Source: Cohnella zeiphila
GTDB taxonomy: Bacteria > Bacillota > Bacilli > Paenibacillales > Paenibacillaceae
Reading direction: 5' to 3'
DNA: 64,000 bases
NCBI RefSeq assembly: GCF_014212055.1
Contig: NZ_JACJVO010000007.1
Span: 62,001-126,000 of the forward strand
Shown here: in pieces, positions 8,881 to 17,373 of the stretch
Position numbering within the stretch: position 1 is the stretch's first letter
Layout: each line of letters begins with the position of its first letter
Notes under the pieces: generated by a model
What the model saw: only the letters and a program-made list of their open reading frames with translations
Told to the model about the DNA's origin: nothing
The model's database searches: none
Translations under genes and position numbers: made by a program

Positions 8881-9750
8881 TCAGTTCCAGTCCGGGTACA
8901 GATCGGTACGCCGGTCTCGCCAAGTGGTGACGGAGCCGGCCCGGCGAACCTCCTCCAGAAGCGACAGGTCGAGGTCGGCCGTGATGAGCATGTCCGCGTT
9001 GATCTCTCCTTCGCATACGATGCCGCGCGGAGGGAACGGGATGTCGTTCGGCGCGATCACGGCCGCTTGCCCGTAATTGGCACGCATAAAATCGACGCGC
9101 CGCAGAGACCCGACCGCTCCCGTCGTCACGATGTATACCTGATTCTCGACGGCCCTGGCGTGGCAGCAGTAACGAACGCGATAGAAGCCATGGCGGTCGT
9201 CCGTGCACGAGGGGCAGAAAATGACGTCCGCTCCTTGGGCCCGCACCATGCGGACGATTTCCGGAAACTCGATATCGTAGCAGGTGAGCAGGGCGATCTT
9301 CCCGTATTCGGTCTCGAACACGTTGACACTCTCGCCCGCCGAAACGTTCCATCCTTCCCGTTCGGACGGGGTGATGTGCAGCTTATCCTGGGTGAACCGG
9401 CGTCCGTCCGGAGCGAACAAGTACGCGGTGTTGCGCAGCCCGCCGCTCTCCGAGCGGGTGACGTGCGTACCGGCCAGCACGTACATTTCATATTCTCGGG
9501 CCAACCCGTCGAATAGCTGCTCGTACGCTTCCGTATAGTCGGCGAGCCGCTCGATCGGCTGCCCCCTTCCGGTCGTGTCTCCGATCGCCAGCAGCGGCGT
9601 CGTGACGAACTCCGGCAGCAGCACGAACTTCGCTCCGTATTCCGACGCGTTGCGGACGTAATGGACCGCCTGTTCGCGAAATTCCGCGAAGCTGTCGGCG
9701 TCGCGCAGCTCGAACTGCACGGCGGATATCCTCATTTTCATGACCGTCAT
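8881..9750 (-). CDS. carbon-nitrogen hydrolase (nitrilase superfamily)
   Basis: A 289-residue amidase/nitrilase-superfamily enzyme with the full Glu-Lys-Cys triad: Glu47 (LLPEF), Lys123 (QDKLHI) and Cys157 (LLTCYDIEFPE). It hydrolyses a non-peptide C-N bond in a small molecule, in the cytoplasm. The start is uncertain by four codons: ATG 9750 has GGAGG only three bases away, and ATG 9741 is better spaced. It follows the histidine kinase gene by 48 bases and precedes a GNAT gene whose homologue is often fused to this domain. Confidence 0.88.
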   Translation of the reverse strand: MTVMKMRISAVQFELRDADSFAEFREQAVHYVRNASEYGAKFVLLPEFVTTPLLAIGDTTGRGQPIERLADYTEAYEQLFDGLAREYEMYVLAGTHVTRSESGGLRNTAYLFAPDGRRFTQDKLHITPSEREGWNVSAGESVNVFETEYGKIALLTCYDIEFPEIVRMVRAQGADVIFCPSCTDDRHGFYRVRYCCHARAVENQVYIVTTGAVGSLRRVDFMRANYGQAAVIAPNDIPFPPRGIVCEGEINADMLITADLDLSLLEEVRRAGSVTTWRDRRTDLYPDWN

Positions 9751-9798
9751 CGTCCTCCGATCGTTTGGCCGGCCGAAAGCCGCCGAAGCGGCCCGGCG

Positions 9799-11160
9799 TC
9801 AACCGTACTGCAAATTGCGGGGGAATTGGATCGACACCGTCGTTCCGTTGCCCGGCTTGCTGAACACTTCGACCGAGCCTTCGTGAAGGTCGACGATCTT
9901 CTTCGCGATCGAGAGCCCGAGACCGCTGCCGCCCGTCGAACGGTGGCGCGCTTCGTCCACCCGGTAAAATCGCTCGAACATAAAAGGAATTTCGCTCTCC
10001 GGCACGCCGATCCCGTAGTCGGTTACTTCGATTTTGACGCTGTTCTTCGCCAGCCGAATGCGCACGTCGATCGGCTCCTTGCTGTATTTGATCGCGTTGT
10101 CGATCAAAATTTGCAGCAGCTGCCGGATCTTGTCCTTGTCCCCGTACATGGAAACGGTCGACGAAGGGGCGTGGACGCGGATGTCCCGCTGGAACGTCTT
10201 GCCCAGCACGGCGGCGAGCTCCTTGACGACCGCCGAGACGTCGAACCGGCTGCGCTGCAGCCAGTTGTCCTGCTCGGCTTCGGCCAGCGTAAGCATCGAG
10301 CGGGTCAGCCTCTTGAGCCGCTCGGTCTCCTGGGCGATCGCCTCGACCGCTTCGTCCCTTACCTCCGCGTTGTCGCGCCCCCACCGCTTCAGCATATCCG
10401 CATAGCTTCCGATGACGGTAAGCGGCGTTTTCAGCTCATGGGAGGCATCGGCGACGAACTGCTTCTGCGTCTCGATGTTGCGGTCGATCCGCTCGATCAT
10501 CTGGTTGAACGCCCGGATCAGCTGCTGCAGCTCGACCGACTCCTCGCGCCCCATCTTCAGCCGGTGCAGCACGCCGCTTCGGTCGATCTCCCGCATCGTC
10601 TGCACCATCTGCGCGATCGGTCCCGTCAGCCTCGACGTGAACCAATACGTGCCGAAGATCGCGAACACGATCGCGCCGATGCTCGTTACGCTGAGGGCGA
10701 CCAGAAGAATCTGCAGGTAGCTGTCCAGCACCGTCAGCCGCCTCGCCCCTTCGACGACGCCGATGAGCACATCGTTCTGGTAGATCGGCTTTGACAGGAA
10801 CAGCGCCCGCTGTCCGCCGATGTGAACGGTCTCGCTCCGGGAGACGTTGGAGACGACGGGCGTAATCGACATCAGGTCCTTGTCGATGCCGACGGTGTTG
10901 ACGACGGTCATATCCTTCGTGACGACGCGCAGCATCTCGTTCGCGTTGTACAAGTCGCTGAGCAGCTTCGGATCGTCGATGTCCGCCAGCTTGTTTTTGC
11001 GAAGGGTGTCCAGGACGAGATCGACTTTGTTGGCGATGATCTGCTCTTCGCCGCGCGTCGTGACGCGGATGACGAAGAAGTAGACGAAGATGTTGTACAG
11101 CAGCAAAATAAAAATAAGCCAAAATACGGTAAAAAGCGTGTAGCGGGAGCGAAGCGTCAT
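9799..11160 (-). CDS. two-component sensor histidine kinase, ArlS-like
   Basis: A membrane sensor kinase of 453 residues. Transmembrane helices at about 10-31 and 150-173 flank an extracellular sensor of about 120 residues. A HAMP linker follows, then the HisKA box ADASHELKTPL with the phospho-acceptor His241, and an HATPase domain with N, DYGIGV, FERFYRVD and GGSGLGLSI boxes. Length and layout match the ArlS/CsrS-type group. Its start overlaps the response-regulator stop by ATGA, so the pair is translationally coupled. The signal it senses cannot be read from the sequence. Confidence 0.93.
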   Translation of the reverse strand: MTLRSRYTLFTVFWLIFILLLYNIFVYFFVIRVTTRGEEQIIANKVDLVLDTLRKNKLADIDDPKLLSDLYNANEMLRVVTKDMTVVNTVGIDKDLMSITPVVSNVSRSETVHIGGQRALFLSKPIYQNDVLIGVVEGARRLTVLDSYLQILLVALSVTSIGAIVFAIFGTYWFTSRLTGPIAQMVQTMREIDRSGVLHRLKMGREESVELQQLIRAFNQMIERIDRNIETQKQFVADASHELKTPLTVIGSYADMLKRWGRDNAEVRDEAVEAIAQETERLKRLTRSMLTLAEAEQDNWLQRSRFDVSAVVKELAAVLGKTFQRDIRVHAPSSTVSMYGDKDKIRQLLQILIDNAIKYSKEPIDVRIRLAKNSVKIEVTDYGIGVPESEIPFMFERFYRVDEARHRSTGGSGLGLSIAKKIVDLHEGSVEVFSKPGNGTTVSIQFPRNLQYG

Positions 11161-11861
11161 GCGTCAGGCTCCTTCATCATATATCCGACGCCTCTGACCG
11201 TGTGCAGAAGCTTGTGCCGGTATCCCTTGTCCATCTTCTGCCGCAAATAACGGATGTAGACGTCGACGACGTTCGTGTCGCCGATATACTCGTAGCCCCA
11301 GACGTCGGAAAGAATCTCGTCCCGCGTCTTCTCTTCGTTCTTGTTGCGGGCCAAATAATAAAGCAGCTCGAATTCGCGGGGAGTCAAGTCGATCGTGTGA
11401 TCCTTGCGGAACACTTTGCGCGTCATCAGTTCGATCGTCAGATCCCCGATGCGAAGCACGTCCTCGCTCTCGCCTTCGCGCGAAGCCTTGAAAATGCGCA
11501 ACAGGTTCCGCACCCGCGCCAGCAATTCCTCCATGGCGAATGGCTTCGTCACGTAATCGTTCGCTCCGTGCTCGAAGCCGCTGACCTTGTCCGGAACGGT
11601 GTCCCGGGCGGTGAGCAGAATGACGGGAACCGCATGGTCGTTCTGCCGGAGTCTCCTGAGCACTTCGATTCCGTTAAGCCCCGGGAGCATCACGTCCAGG
11701 AGCACCAGCCCCCACTCCCCTTCCGTCGCCATCTCCAGCCCGGTGCGGCCGTCGCTCGCGCGGCTGACTTCATAACCCTCGTGCTCCAGCTCCAGCTGCA
11801 GAACGCGCGCGATGCCGTCCTCGTCTTCGATAATCAAGATGCGTTCGCTCAACTCTATCAC
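11157..11861 (-). CDS. OmpR-family response regulator, ArlR-like
   Basis: A transcription factor of 234 residues or slightly fewer. The receiver domain has the acidic pair near residues 12-14, the phospho-acceptor Asp56 (LVLLDVMLPG) and the conserved Thr and Lys (TARD, KPF). A C-terminal winged helix ends with the typical YIRYLRQKMD and TVRGVGYMM. The frame opens with GTG 11861; a TTG at 11852 (MSERILIIED) has AGAGGTG at a better distance and may be the true start. Its partner kinase is the overlapping downstream gene. Confidence 0.93.
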   Translation of the reverse strand: MIELSERILIIEDEDGIARVLQLELEHEGYEVSRASDGRTGLEMATEGEWGLVLLDVMLPGLNGIEVLRRLRQNDHAVPVILLTARDTVPDKVSGFEHGANDYVTKPFAMEELLARVRNLLRIFKASREGESEDVLRIGDLTIELMTRKVFRKDHTIDLTPREFELLYYLARNKNEEKTRDEILSDVWGYEYIGDTNVVDVYIRYLRQKMDKGYRHKLLHTVRGVGYMMKEPDA

Positions 11862-12279
11862 CTCTGGTTCGAAAAGTACGTGCCGCCTCGGCGGCCCGTT
11901 CCGTTTATCCGATAACGCGGATTTTCCGCGTTACTTCATCTGTCGGGCGCAACTGCGTCCCATTAACGCGGAGATTCCGCGTTATTCTGCCGTTGGAGCG
12001 CCTTAGTTCTCCGTTAACGCTATTCCGTCGACGTGGCGCCTGAACTCCAAGTGAAAGCGGTATTGTCGCTTCACACAGGCAGTCTGGCCGCGCTATCCTG
12101 AACGCCCGTACCTGCTTCCAGGCTATTGCAGCCGAATCTATCGCCCTATCGAAGGGGCTCCCAATCTGATTCGTCGAATTCTCTTCCGAGCACTCCGCAT
12201 CGGATCAAATGAACAGACTCCCGCTCTCCATTGTATCATGACTGGCCGGTTCGTTCGACGGGAACGCCTTCCTCTTGCG
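11862..12279. other. intergenic region with palindromic repeats, no gene
   Basis: About 420 bases between the response-regulator start and the kinase stop. It holds the repeat cluster at 11913-12028; I see no credible coding sequence or RNA gene elsewhere in it. A promoter for the two-component pair must lie here, but no clear hexamers were recognised. Confidence 0.6.
11913..12028. repeat. 51-bp-period palindromic intergenic repeats
   Basis: Two copies of the palindrome TAACGCGGA-N3-TCCGCGTTA occur at 11913-11933 and 11964-11984, exactly 51 bases apart. A third, eroded copy (TAACGC...TTCCG) starts another 51 bases on, at 12015. Sequence between the palindromes is only loosely similar. This looks like a short intergenic repeat family. 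Confidence 0.75.
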
Positions 12280-13860
12280 CTAGATTTCGGCAGATCGGCT
12301 TTTGTTCGCATTTTCCCGCTGCAGAAACCGGCCGATTCGAGCGAGTTCCCCGGCATCCGCCGGCACCGGATCGCCCCGCCAAAGCGCTTCGGCCACCTCG
12401 CGAGCAGGCAGGCACGGAAGATGCAGCGCCGGTTTCTCCGGCAGCGCGTTCAGCCAGGCTCCCCGGTCGCGGAACGGCATGTCCCGGTTGGCGATCCAGG
12501 CCGCCTGCCCTCCCCGGCCGCGGATCCTTGCGATCAGCTCGGCGCAGGCCCGCTGCCTGCGGACGTTCCACTTCGCCGGCAGGCAATCGACGACGACGTA
12601 CAGGCTGTCCGCATGCGCGGCGAGCCATTCCGCGACGCCGGGCTCTTCCCAGCGGCTGGAGACGTCCAGCAGCGTCAGGCGCGGCCCCAAGCGGCGAAGC
12701 CAGCCGGCGAACGCCGGTTCCGGCGCGCGGCGCGCGGCGGCGGACGGATCCAGCGGATAGACGGCGGCCGATCCGACCCGCCAGACCGGTGCAGCGGGCA
12801 GCATGCCGGCAGGATCCGCGAACGCCGCCCGGCGGGGCATGCGGTTCCCGCCATCCCAAGCATCGAACAGCTCCGGATCGCCGCCGGGACATTCCGCCAG
12901 CGCATGGTCGGCTCGCTGGGCGGACAGCGCGGCGGAAAACACCGCGGAGGCGAACGATCCCCCGGCTCCCGGATAAGCCGAGGCGACCGCGACAATGCGC
13001 GAGCCTTCCCCCGAGGAACCGGAGTTCCTTCCCTCCGCGGCGGAAAGACCGTCTTCGCCCGTCAGGGAGCACAGCTCCGCATAGAGCGCGGAAGCGCTGG
13101 CGGGCCGGTCGTCCGGACGGACGGACAGCATCCGTTCGAGCAGCTCCTCGAAGCGGGGAGGAACGTCGGCGCCAAGCCGGACCGCGCGCTCCCGGACGAT
13201 GGCGAAGCTTCCGCCGGACAGCAGGTAGTAGACGAGCGAGCCGAGGCCGAACAGGTCGGTTCGGGCGTCCGACTGCTCGCCCTTCAGCTGCTCCGGCGCG
13301 GCGAAGCCCGGCGTTCCGAGCCGGAGCGTGTCGGAGTCGGCGGCGGGGCGGTAGCGGCGGGCGATGCCGAAGTCGACGAGCACCGCCCGGTCGCGGGTAT
13401 CGACGATCACGTTCGCCGGCTTCAGATCGCGGAAGACGACGGGAGGTTCCTGCGCATGGAGATAGCGAAGCACGTCGCAGAGCTGCAACATGTAGCGCAG
13501 CACGGCGGAGAAAGGGATGCTGCGGCCGTGCCGTTCCCAGCGGGAAGCGAGCGATTCTCCGGCGATGTAGTCCATGACGATGCAGGCCAGTCCGTCCTGT
13601 CCCGGAGGATAATAATCGACGATACGCGGCAAATGCGGGTGCTGCAGACCTCCCATCATCCTGGCTTCGGCGATGAACGCTTCCCGCTCTTCGGGCAGCG
13701 GCTTCGTGAATTTAAGGGCGCGCAGCATGCCTCCCACCCGCGCATCCTCGGCCAGATAGACGCTGCCCATCCCGCCCCGGCCAATCGCTTCGACGATCCG
13801 GTAGCGTCCCTCGAACCAGCTTCCCGGCGTAGGGCTTTGGTATGTATTTTCGCGATCCAT
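12280..13860 (-). CDS. serine/threonine protein kinase fused to a degenerate ParA/MinD-like domain
   Basis: Residues 19-265 form a complete Hanks-type kinase: glycine loop GRGGMG (27-32), Lys50, catalytic loop VFRDLKPANV (Asp145), DFG (163-165) and the activation segment TPGFAAPE. There is no transmembrane helix and there are no PASTA repeats, so this is not the usual cell-wall kinase. After a Ser/Gly linker (about 268-287), residues 288-526 look like a SIMIBI-class NTPase domain: strand RIVAVASAYPGAGGSF at the Walker A position, then TLLDVSSRW, VVVDCLPAKW and AAWIANRD strands. The Walker lysine is missing (GAGGS for GKGGT), so ATP use there is doubtful. It is a single gene behind the rlmM terminator. 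Confidence 0.85.
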   Translation of the reverse strand: MDRENTYQSPTPGSWFEGRYRIVEAIGRGGMGSVYLAEDARVGGMLRALKFTKPLPEEREAFIAEARMMGGLQHPHLPRIVDYYPPGQDGLACIVMDYIAGESLASRWERHGRSIPFSAVLRYMLQLCDVLRYLHAQEPPVVFRDLKPANVIVDTRDRAVLVDFGIARRYRPAADSDTLRLGTPGFAAPEQLKGEQSDARTDLFGLGSLVYYLLSGGSFAIVRERAVRLGADVPPRFEELLERMLSVRPDDRPASASALYAELCSLTGEDGLSAAEGRNSGSSGEGSRIVAVASAYPGAGGSFASAVFSAALSAQRADHALAECPGGDPELFDAWDGGNRMPRRAAFADPAGMLPAAPVWRVGSAAVYPLDPSAAARRAPEPAFAGWLRRLGPRLTLLDVSSRWEEPGVAEWLAAHADSLYVVVDCLPAKWNVRRQRACAELIARIRGRGGQAAWIANRDMPFRDRGAWLNALPEKPALHLPCLPAREVAEALWRGDPVPADAGELARIGRFLQRENANKSRSAEI

Positions 13861-13942
13861 ACTTGTTCTTCTCCTCCGGGGACAGGCGGTTCCGCCTTCC
13901 TATAAATTTCGCAAGCCGTTCCCGGTTTGCGTCGATACGCAG

Positions 13943-14001
13943 AAAAAAAAGTCCCGCGGACGCAGGAAACAGCCGAATGGCCGAAACCTGCGCCCGCGGG
14001 A
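13943..14001 (-). terminator. Rho-independent terminator of the seven-gene unit
   Basis: On the minus strand a long stem (arms 13952-13966 and 13987-14001, core TCCCGCGG) is followed by eight T's (13943-13950). It ends the unit that runs from 19064 to 14018 and isolates the kinase gene. Confidence 0.9.
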
Positions 14002-14017
14002 TGCTTTCCCGACCGTT

Positions 14018-15043
14018 CTAACGGTAGCGCGTTGCCCATATTGTAACTTCTTCGCGGTTATGAAACAACTGCTTCACCCGCCGCACTTCCAAAAATCGAC
14101 CGTATTCCGCCGTCAAGTCGGCGATCGTCTGCAGCGGCTTGCGGTACATGAGCTTCAACGTCACGATCGCCGAGCCCCCGGGCGCGAGGGCGGGCGCCAG
14201 CTCTTCGACGATGCCGCACGTATGCCGCGGGTCCCAGCTCATGTCGCAGACGAGCAGGTCGAACGAATCCGGCTTCAGGTCCAATTCGGCCGCGTTCATC
14301 CGCAGATGGCGCAGTCCCGGGCGCCCTTCCAGCGCCGGGCTAAGCTCCGCCGGATCGACCGCCGTCACCTGCACTCCCCGGTCGAGCAGCACGCTCGTCC
14401 ATCCGCCGGGGGCCGCTCCGAGATCGAGCGCGCGCCGGAAGCGGTCCAGCGGCAGCCCGAACGTCCGCTCCGCTTCCAACAGCTTGAACGCCGCGCGCGA
14501 GATCAGCCCTTCCTCGCGCCGGAATCGGACCGCGCCTCCGGGCCAGTCGGACAGGTTGTCGGCAGGATCGGACAAGCCGAGGTACAAGCTGCTTCGGGTC
14601 GCATACACCGACAAGATCCAGCGCGCGTCCCGCGCCGTCACTTCCGCTCCCAGTTCTCTCAGCGCCGGCGCGAGCGCGTCGCGTCCTTCGGCGGAGCTGA
14701 ACGGGAACGGACTGTCCTGGGATTTGCGTACTTGAACCGCGACGGACGCGCCTCGCAAGCGGTCGGCGCAGGCATCGGCGAAACGGACCATTGAGGCGGC
14801 GACCGCGTCAGCGTCTCCGGACACCTGCACCTCATTATCCACCGGGAACAGATGCCGGAGGAAGATCGGTTCGTCTTGGCGCAGAAGCTTAATCAGCTCC
14901 CGGCCGGACAGCGCGCCGGAGTTCAGTTTGAACGTCTCGCCGGGAGCGAGCCCGGAAAGCTTCATGCCGGGAAAGCGCCGGCGCAGCTCCTCCATCGCGT
15001 ACGGCGCGAAGCCCGGATTGGAAGTCGCGATAAAATCGGTCAT
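14018..15043 (-). CDS. RlmM-like SAM-dependent RNA 2'-O-methyltransferase
   Basis: A 341-residue protein similar in layout to RlmM, the 23S rRNA ribose methylase. An N-terminal THUMP-like RNA-binding part covers about 1-160, and an FtsJ-type Rossmann domain follows. The SAM motif is DLGAAPGGW, the catalytic aspartate lies in VCDMSWD, and a lysine in TLKLMYRKP. I chose ATG 15043 because AAGGAG precedes it and it overlaps the ABC stop as ATGA; the longer frame has no ribosome site. The exact RNA target in Firmicutes is not established, so rRNA modification is inferred from the family. Confidence 0.8.
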   Translation of the reverse strand: MTDFIATSNPGFAPYAMEELRRRFPGMKLSGLAPGETFKLNSGALSGRELIKLLRQDEPIFLRHLFPVDNEVQVSGDADAVAASMVRFADACADRLRGASVAVQVRKSQDSPFPFSSAEGRDALAPALRELGAEVTARDARWILSVYATRSSLYLGLSDPADNLSDWPGGAVRFRREEGLISRAAFKLLEAERTFGLPLDRFRRALDLGAAPGGWTSVLLDRGVQVTAVDPAELSPALEGRPGLRHLRMNAAELDLKPDSFDLLVCDMSWDPRHTCGIVEELAPALAPGGSAIVTLKLMYRKPLQTIADLTAEYGRFLEVRRVKQLFHNREEVTIWATRYR

Positions 15044-15819
15044 CGGGAGGCTCCTTTTCGCACTTGAATCCAGGGCCGTTCGTCCTGCCATTGAAGGGAG
15101 AGCGAAACGTCGAAGGCTTCTTGCAGCAAATCCGGCGTCAGCGTCTCGCGCTTCGGCCCGGCCGCGACGATCCGCCCTTCCGCCATCAGCGCCGCGTGGG
15201 TGAAGAGCGGCACGATCTCTTCGATATGGTGCGTGACGTACAGCATCGACAGACGGCGCCCGGCCAGCTCCCGCAGCGCTTCGAGATACGCTTCGCGCTC
15301 ATATAAGTCGAGACCGGCGCAGGGCTCGTCCAGAATGATCAGCCGGGGATCGGCCATCATCGTGCGGGCGAGCAGCACTTTTTTGCGCTCGCCTTGGGAC
15401 AGCGTGCCGAACGGCTGGTCGGCCATCGGCCCGAAGCCGATTCGATCCAGCTCGGCGTGCGCGCGCTCGCGAATTTCGGGCGCCGCTTCTTCGTAAATGC
15501 GCAGATAGGCGTTCGCCCCGCCCGCGACGATCTCCCATACCGGATCGTAGAGCGTGAATTTCTCGATCAGCGATGCGCCGATGTACCCGATCTGCTTGCG
15601 AACTTCACGGATGTCCACCGTCCCGTACCGGTTCCCGAGCACGTCGACGGTTCCGGAGGTCGGGAACATATATCCGGCGATCATCTCCAGCACCGTCGTT
15701 TTGCCGCAGCCGTTCCGCCCGAGCAGCACCCAGTGCTCTCCTTCGCCGACCTCCAGGTCGACGCCGCGCAGTATGTCGCGCTGCTCGCGGCGCAGCGTTA
15801 AGTTTTGCAAATGAATCAT
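15040..15819 (-). CDS. ABC-type ATP-binding protein, YlmA/ModF-like
   Basis: A single-domain ABC ATPase of 259 residues. Walker A is GRNGCGKTT (about 34-42), the signature is LSQGERKK, Walker B is LIILDEP, and the H-loop is VTHH. No permease or binding-protein gene is nearby, so the partner is unknown; YlmA-like proteins are commonly found as orphans. The preceding thioredoxin-like gene ends 54 bases upstream, and its stop overlaps the start of the RlmM-like gene. Confidence 0.88.
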   Translation of the reverse strand: MIHLQNLTLRREQRDILRGVDLEVGEGEHWVLLGRNGCGKTTVLEMIAGYMFPTSGTVDVLGNRYGTVDIREVRKQIGYIGASLIEKFTLYDPVWEIVAGGANAYLRIYEEAAPEIRERAHAELDRIGFGPMADQPFGTLSQGERKKVLLARTMMADPRLIILDEPCAGLDLYEREAYLEALRELAGRRLSMLYVTHHIEEIVPLFTHAALMAEGRIVAAGPKRETLTPDLLQEAFDVSLSLQWQDERPWIQVRKGASR

Positions 15820-15873
15820 GGCCGTTTATCCTCCTAACGAATAAAGCCGAAACGCGAAAACGAACCGTACCGG

Positions 15874-16191
15874 TCAGCCTTGCGCCAGCGGAGCCAGAAG
15901 CGCGTCGAGCTCCACGACCGAGCCGAACCGGTACGTCTTGCTCCACTCTCCCCGATCGTCCCGGAGCAGCAGGCAAGGAACGCTCTCGATACGAAGCAAA
16001 GACGCGAGCGCGGGCGCCAGGTTCAAGTCGACGGAAGCGATCCGCAAAGCCGGGCGGGCCGCTTCGACGACGGCGATCATGCGTTTGGCCAGGGCGCACG
16101 TTCCGCACAACGGCGTATGGACGAACAGCGCGGGCTCGAGATCCGGCCGGTTCAACTCGGCCTGCCAATCCGCCGCTTCCAGCTCCCTCAT
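15874..16191 (-). CDS. thioredoxin-family protein
   Basis: A 105-residue thioredoxin-fold protein without a signal peptide. The redox motif is CGTC (Cys29, Cys32 in TPLCGTCALAK), and the cis-proline loop ESVPCLLL lies about 42 residues later. The sequence is typical of YtpP/YusE-like short thioredoxins of Firmicutes rather than TrxA, whose motif is WCGPC. Its ATG overlaps the stop of the receiver-domain gene (ATGA), so the two are likely translated together. Confidence 0.82.
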   Translation of the reverse strand: MRELEAADWQAELNRPDLEPALFVHTPLCGTCALAKRMIAVVEAARPALRIASVDLNLAPALASLLRIESVPCLLLRDDRGEWSKTYRFGSVVELDALLAPLAQG

Positions 16192-16532
16192 CCGCCGCTC
16201 GCCCGCCGCGCCGCTTCCCGCAGCACGTCGTCCGTCATCGGGCCGTCGTGCACGTTCAAGCCGGCGGGAGCCGCCTCGCGAAGCGCGCAGACCATCTGCG
16301 CCCGGCCCATCATGCTCGACGAATGCACGTACACCCGCTTCGGAAAGCGGCCGGTCGCGATCAGCCCGTGAACGACCGACAGGCCGTTCGGCATGCCGTA
16401 GCCCAGCTCGAAGTCGAGCGACAGCACGTCGACTTCTTCCGCCTCGAACAGCAGCAGGCATTCCTCGGCGGAACGGGCCGCCACGAAGCCTCGCGGGCAA
16501 GGGCGCACATCGTCCAGATAAACATTGATCAA
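16188..16532 (-). CDS. probable cyclic-phosphate-processing receiver-domain protein
   Basis: A 114-residue protein with a receiver-like alpha/beta fold. It opens INVYLDDVRPCPRGF, has VDVLSLDFELGYG at the usual phospho-acceptor position, and ends with VYVHSSSMMGRAQM. The pattern of early DD, SLDxxLG and a VHSxxxxGRxxM signature is that of the family named cyclic-phosphate processing receiver domain, which is predicted, not proven, to act on cyclic phosphate groups. I place the start at TTG 16532 with GGAGGAGGAG upstream; this TTG overlaps the endonuclease IV stop as TTGA. Position between an AP endonuclease and a thioredoxin hints at nucleic-acid or nucleotide repair. Confidence 0.6.
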   Translation of the reverse strand: MINVYLDDVRPCPRGFVAARSAEECLLLFEAEEVDVLSLDFELGYGMPNGLSVVHGLIATGRFPKRVYVHSSSMMGRAQMVCALREAAPAGLNVHDGPMTDDVLREAARRASGG

Positions 16533-17371
16533 GCGAACTCCTCCTCCCCGATCCAATCCCGAAGCAAAGCAAGCTGTCCGGCGTGCGTCCCATCCGTGCC
16601 GACAGGCGTCTCCAGCAGCAGCGGCGATTCGCGCAGCTCCGGCGTCGACAGCAAACGCCGAAATCCGTCCGCGCCGATGTGGCCTTCGCCGATTCGCGCA
16701 TGCCGGTCTTTGCGCGAGCCGGACGGATAACGGGAATCGTTCAAATGCACCGCCGTCAGTCCGTCCCAGAACCGCAGCCGATCCGCGCGTTCGCGGAAAT
16801 CGTCCCAGTCGCCCCCGCTCCATTGCCCGCTGGCGAACAGATGGCACGTATCCAGCACGAATCCGACGGAGCCGGGCTTCGCGCACAGGGAGCGAATCGA
16901 AGTCAGCTCTTCCGGCGTCGTGCCCATCGGGCCGTGGTCGCCCGCCATATTTTCCAGCAGCAGCTTCGCCTCTCCATCCCAATCGGCCAGAACGCGATCC
17001 ATCCAGCCGATGATGCGGCGGTAAGCTTCCAGCGGATCGCTTCCCCGGTCGTGCCCGAAATGCACGACGACTCCAAGCGAGCCGCACGCTTCGGCAATGG
17101 CCAGATCGTTGAGCGTGCAGGCAGCCATCGCATCGGCGATCTCGCCTTCCGCCGCCGGATTGACCGGATACGGCCCGTGGGCGACGGAGACGACGCCGTT
17201 GCGGAGGCACCAATCGGCGCAGCGGGCCGCATCCGCGGCGTCGAACGATTTGAGCCTCAGGCTTCTCGGATTTTTCGGAAAATACTGAAATGCGTTCCCC
17301 CCGAGCCGAACGGCCTCCCGCGCTGCGCCTTCGTACCCTTTGCGCGTGCTGACGTGACAGCCGATTTTCAT
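16529..17371 (-). CDS. nfo: endonuclease IV (AP endonuclease)
   Basis: A 280-residue TIM-barrel enzyme that cuts DNA at abasic sites in base excision repair. Zinc-binding signatures are present: LLLENMAG, VLDTCHLFASG and HLNDSRYPSGSRKDRHARIGEGHIG, with a final LLLETPVG. Length and order match bacterial Nfo. The gene follows the Fpg-family glycosylase by two bases and shares TTGA with the next start. A glycosylase and an AP endonuclease made from one message would give the first two steps of the pathway. Confidence 0.94.
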   Translation of the reverse strand: MKIGCHVSTRKGYEGAAREAVRLGGNAFQYFPKNPRSLRLKSFDAADAARCADWCLRNGVVSVAHGPYPVNPAAEGEIADAMAACTLNDLAIAEACGSLGVVVHFGHDRGSDPLEAYRRIIGWMDRVLADWDGEAKLLLENMAGDHGPMGTTPEELTSIRSLCAKPGSVGFVLDTCHLFASGQWSGGDWDDFRERADRLRFWDGLTAVHLNDSRYPSGSRKDRHARIGEGHIGADGFRRLLSTPELRESPLLLETPVGTDGTHAGQLALLRDWIGEEEFA

Positions 17372-17373
17372 GA

